NCBI GenBank assembly: GCA_045600065.1
Contig: JAZRXE010000030.1
Coordinates: 1 to 7,030, forward strand
From: RGIG2707 sp045600065
GTDB taxonomy: Bacteria; Bacillota; Clostridia; Peptostreptococcales; Anaerovoracaceae
DNA: 7,030 nt
Reading direction: 5' to 3'
Position numbers and translations under genes: made by a program. Under the pieces are notes generated by a model. That model was not told the origin of the DNA. It did not search any database and saw only the letters and a program-made list of their open reading frames with translations. Shown here one piece after another: positions 5,323 to 7,030 of the stretch (its first letter is position 1; each line of letters starts with the position of its first letter).

Positions 5323-6021
5323 ATGAGATCAAGAGAAGAAAACAGAGAAAACTACGATTCCATGAGCCTCAACGACAAGCTGGTATACAACCTGCGGGAT
5401 ATGGCAAAGATCATCCGTCACTGCACCGAGGCCAGGGGAGGCCAGGGCAGGGCGCTGCTGCTGCTGCAGGAGCACAGCGTGCTCACCCAGAGACAGCTGA
5501 CGGAGATGATGCACATCCAGCCGGGTTCTGCCAGCGAGCTGATCCGGCGCCTGGAGGATCAGGATCTGATCGTCCGCCGGCCCAACCGGGAAGACGCGCG
5601 CACCTGGGATGTGGTGCTCACCGCAGAAGGCCTGAAGAAGGCACAGCAGATCAAGGTGGACGATGCCGATACCGTGGAGCAGATGTTTGCCCTGCTGGGT
5701 GATGAAGACAAGGCGCTGCTGCTGGGTCTGCTGGAAAAGCTGGATCAGGGCTGGGAGGAATACCGCCCCAAGCACCACGGAAGAAGGCCGGACGGCACGG
5801 AAGGATCAGAGGGCGGCAGGCATCACCACGGCGGCCATCACCGGCACGGATGCCCGGAGGACGGTCCGGAAGGCGTGCACAGACATCATGGAGAGTTCGG
5901 CCACAAGGGCTGCGGACAGGCACCCCGTTTCCGCTGGGACGGAAGGCCCTGCGGTCCGCATCATGAGTGCCCGGGACATCCGCACAGAAACTGGAACAGC
6001 CTGGACTTCCGGCACTGCTAA
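5323..6021 (+). CDS. MarR-family transcriptional regulator with His/Cys-rich C-terminal tail
   Basis: A 232-residue protein. Residues 1-150 form a MarR-type winged helix-turn-helix: a helical N-terminus, HTH at about 54-80 with recognition helix around QPGSASELIRRLEDQ (66-80), the wing DLIVRRPNREDARTWDVVLT (81-100), then dimerisation helices to about 148. Typical MarR proteins end here. The remaining 82 residues are low-complexity, with 17 His and 5 Cys in clusters such as RHHHGGHHRHGC (166-177) and CGPHHECPGHPH (210-221), a composition that suggests Zn, Ni, Co or Cu binding. The frame is open without a break and runs to a well-placed terminator, so the tail appears genuine. GAAAGGGG lies 9 bases before the ATG. 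The gene is divergent from paralog B and convergent with the right-edge M20 gene. It probably represses its own promoter through the paired palindromes and may control the M20 genes. The ligand is unknown. Confidence 0.9.
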   Translation: MRSREENRENYDSMSLNDKLVYNLRDMAKIIRHCTEARGGQGRALLLLQEHSVLTQRQLTEMMHIQPGSASELIRRLEDQDLIVRRPNREDARTWDVVLTAEGLKKAQQIKVDDADTVEQMFALLGDEDKALLLGLLEKLDQGWEEYRPKHHGRRPDGTEGSEGGRHHHGGHHRHGCPEDGPEGVHRHHGEFGHKGCGQAPRFRWDGRPCGPHHECPGHPHRNWNSLDFRHC

Positions 6022-6070
6022 GGTGAATGCCGCGGCCGGTCCGTTGGATCCGAGTGTTATATACGACCAT

Positions 6071-6100
6071 AAAAACAGCAGGCATGGCGCCTGCTGTTTT
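6071..6100. terminator. Bidirectional terminator between marR and the right-edge M20 gene
   Basis: AAAACAGCAGGC (6072-6083) pairs over 12 bp with GCCTGCTGTTTT (6089-6100) around a 5-base loop. A T-run ends the stem on the plus strand (TTTT, then GCTGTTT), and TTTTT ends it on the minus strand (6075-6071), so it can end both convergent genes. Confidence 0.8.
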
Positions 6101-6123
6101 GCTGTTTGCGGATATTGCAAGAA

Positions 6124-7030
6124 TTAGTTCTTGAAGTCTACGGTAGCATTTCCGTTCTCATCGTATACGACAGCGTCCTTGTCCATGGTGATGTCGTCGA
6201 TGGCTTCGAAGAATTCCTTCATGGAAGCGTAGGGAGCCTTGTACTGAGCGCAGATCTCCTTGGCCTTGGCGCCGCCGTCGGACAGCAGGGCGTCTGCTAC
6301 GAACAGCTGCACCTTGGTGGCGTTGACGCACAGTCTGTTAGCGTCAGCTACGAAGTAGTCGATGCCGTGGCCTACGCCGGTGGCACCGCCGCAGTGGATC
6401 TGGATTCCGGGCATGACCATGGTCACATCGCCGAAGTCGGAGGAGCCGGTGGACCACATATTGTAGTTGAAGTTTACCTTGGCGGGATCGCCGGTCAGGT
6501 CTTCGCAGCACTTCTGGCTCAGTTCCATGAACATCTTATCGTGCTGTTCGGGTGAGTATCCCGGTCTGTCGACCAGCTCCACGCCGCAGCCCAGAGCCAG
6601 AGCGGCACCGGTCAGAGCACGGTTGAACTTGATATTCTCTCTCTTGATGGCTTCGATGGTCTTGCCGCGGACATAGGATTCGATCTTCATCTCGTCGGGG
6701 ATGATGTTGACGGCGCAGTTGACGCCCATCATGATGGGATGGAAGCGGATGGTATCCTTTTCCTGCAGAGTCTCTCTCAGATCGTTGCAGGCCTGCAGAC
6801 CCAGCATTGCGGCGTACTGAGCGTTGTGACCCAGATGGGGAGCACCGCCTGCGTGAGAGCTCTTGCCCTTGTAGCGGATGGTCTTGGCCATGCAGCCGTT
6901 GTTGCCCATGCCGCAGCCGAAATCTATGAAATCACCGGTGTTGCCGCCGTGTACCATGAAGGCCAGGTCTACGCCGTCCAGATATCCTCTGTACATGAAC
7001 TCGACCTTGCCGCCGTTGTACTTGATGACT
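6124..7030 (-). CDS. M20 family metallo-amidohydrolase, paralog C (N-terminus beyond right edge)
   Basis: The reading frame is open to the window edge: upstream of the internal Met at 6996 it continues as VIKYNGGKVEF, matching paralog B from residue 160. About 159 N-terminal residues, including the CxH metal motif and the catalytic Glu pair, are therefore outside the window. Visible are the metal His in MVHGG, the lid His in SSHAGG, STGSSDFGD, the last metal His in GVGHGIDY, and the shared tail DKDAVVYDENGNA. In the lid region it is almost identical to the other two copies, but it diverges from them nearer the C-terminus. It ends at the bidirectional terminator it shares with marR. Its promoter is not visible. 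The role is as for the other copies: metal-dependent amide hydrolysis of an unknown substrate. Confidence 0.9.
   Translation of the reverse strand, partial: VIKYNGGKVEFMYRGYLDGVDLAFMVHGGNTGDFIDFGCGMGNNGCMAKTIRYKGKSSHAGGAPHLGHNAQYAAMLGLQACNDLRETLQEKDTIRFHPIMMGVNCAVNIIPDEMKIESYVRGKTIEAIKRENIKFNRALTGAALALGCGVELVDRPGYSPEQHDKMFMELSQKCCEDLTGDPAKVNFNYNMWSTGSSDFGDVTMVMPGIQIHCGGATGVGHGIDYFVADANRLCVNATKVQLFVADALLSDGGAKAKEICAQYKAPYASMKEFFEAIDDITMDKDAVVYDENGNATVDFKN

Noticed and set aside
6124..6996. Reading the right-edge M20 gene as a complete 290-residue protein starting at the Met at 6996
   Set aside because: The frame stays open to the window edge and the added residues match paralog B, so the Met is internal and the gene is cut by the window.

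Overview
The window looks like part of a Bacillota (Clostridia-type) chromosome, possibly from a gut or other anaerobic community. This rests on strong AGGAGG-type ribosome binding sites, GC-rich genes separated by AT-rich promoters, intrinsic terminators with T-runs, and a solitary ECF-type vitamin-transporter S-component with no energising module beside it. The genus cannot be told from the sequence. No RNA gene, CRISPR array, insertion sequence or known riboswitch was found.

Layout, left to right. Bases 1-15 hold the first five codons (MTERQ) of an M20 amidohydrolase running off the left edge on the minus strand, with its own promoter (79-107) and a leader hairpin (40-62). Next come two minus-strand genes that look like one transcription unit: an ECF transporter S-component (1353-1928, promoter 1972-2000) followed by an N-terminal-nucleophile (Ntn) amide hydrolase of the choloylglycine hydrolase / acid ceramidase type (150-1304). 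A REP-like hairpin (1321-1347) lies between them. A non-coding stretch (1929-2207) carries that promoter, an AT palindrome, a direct repeat and two oppositely facing terminators. Then come two complete tandem M20 amidohydrolase paralogs on the minus strand (2208-3584 and 3650-5029), with a terminator between them. A divergent regulatory region (5030-5322) leads to a plus-strand MarR-family regulator with a long His/Cys-rich tail (5323-6021). A bidirectional terminator (6072-6100) separates it from a third long M20 paralog (6124 to the right edge, N-terminus missing).

At least four M20 paralogs are therefore present in 7 kb, around one MarR gene. The three long copies share a 78-residue block with only three variable positions. 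The two M20 promoters that can be read have identical hexamers (TTGACT, 17-bp spacer, TATTCT with a TGn extension). The marR promoter is bracketed by two GGTACC-centred palindromes, a clear candidate for autoregulation.

Working model (inference): the locus harvests amide conjugates. The Ntn hydrolase and the M20 enzymes would cut N-acyl amino acids, aminoacyl conjugates or related amides. The S-component would import a small vitamin-like molecule. The MarR protein, whose tail could bind metal, would control at least itself and perhaps the neighbouring M20 genes. Substrates cannot be read from the sequence.
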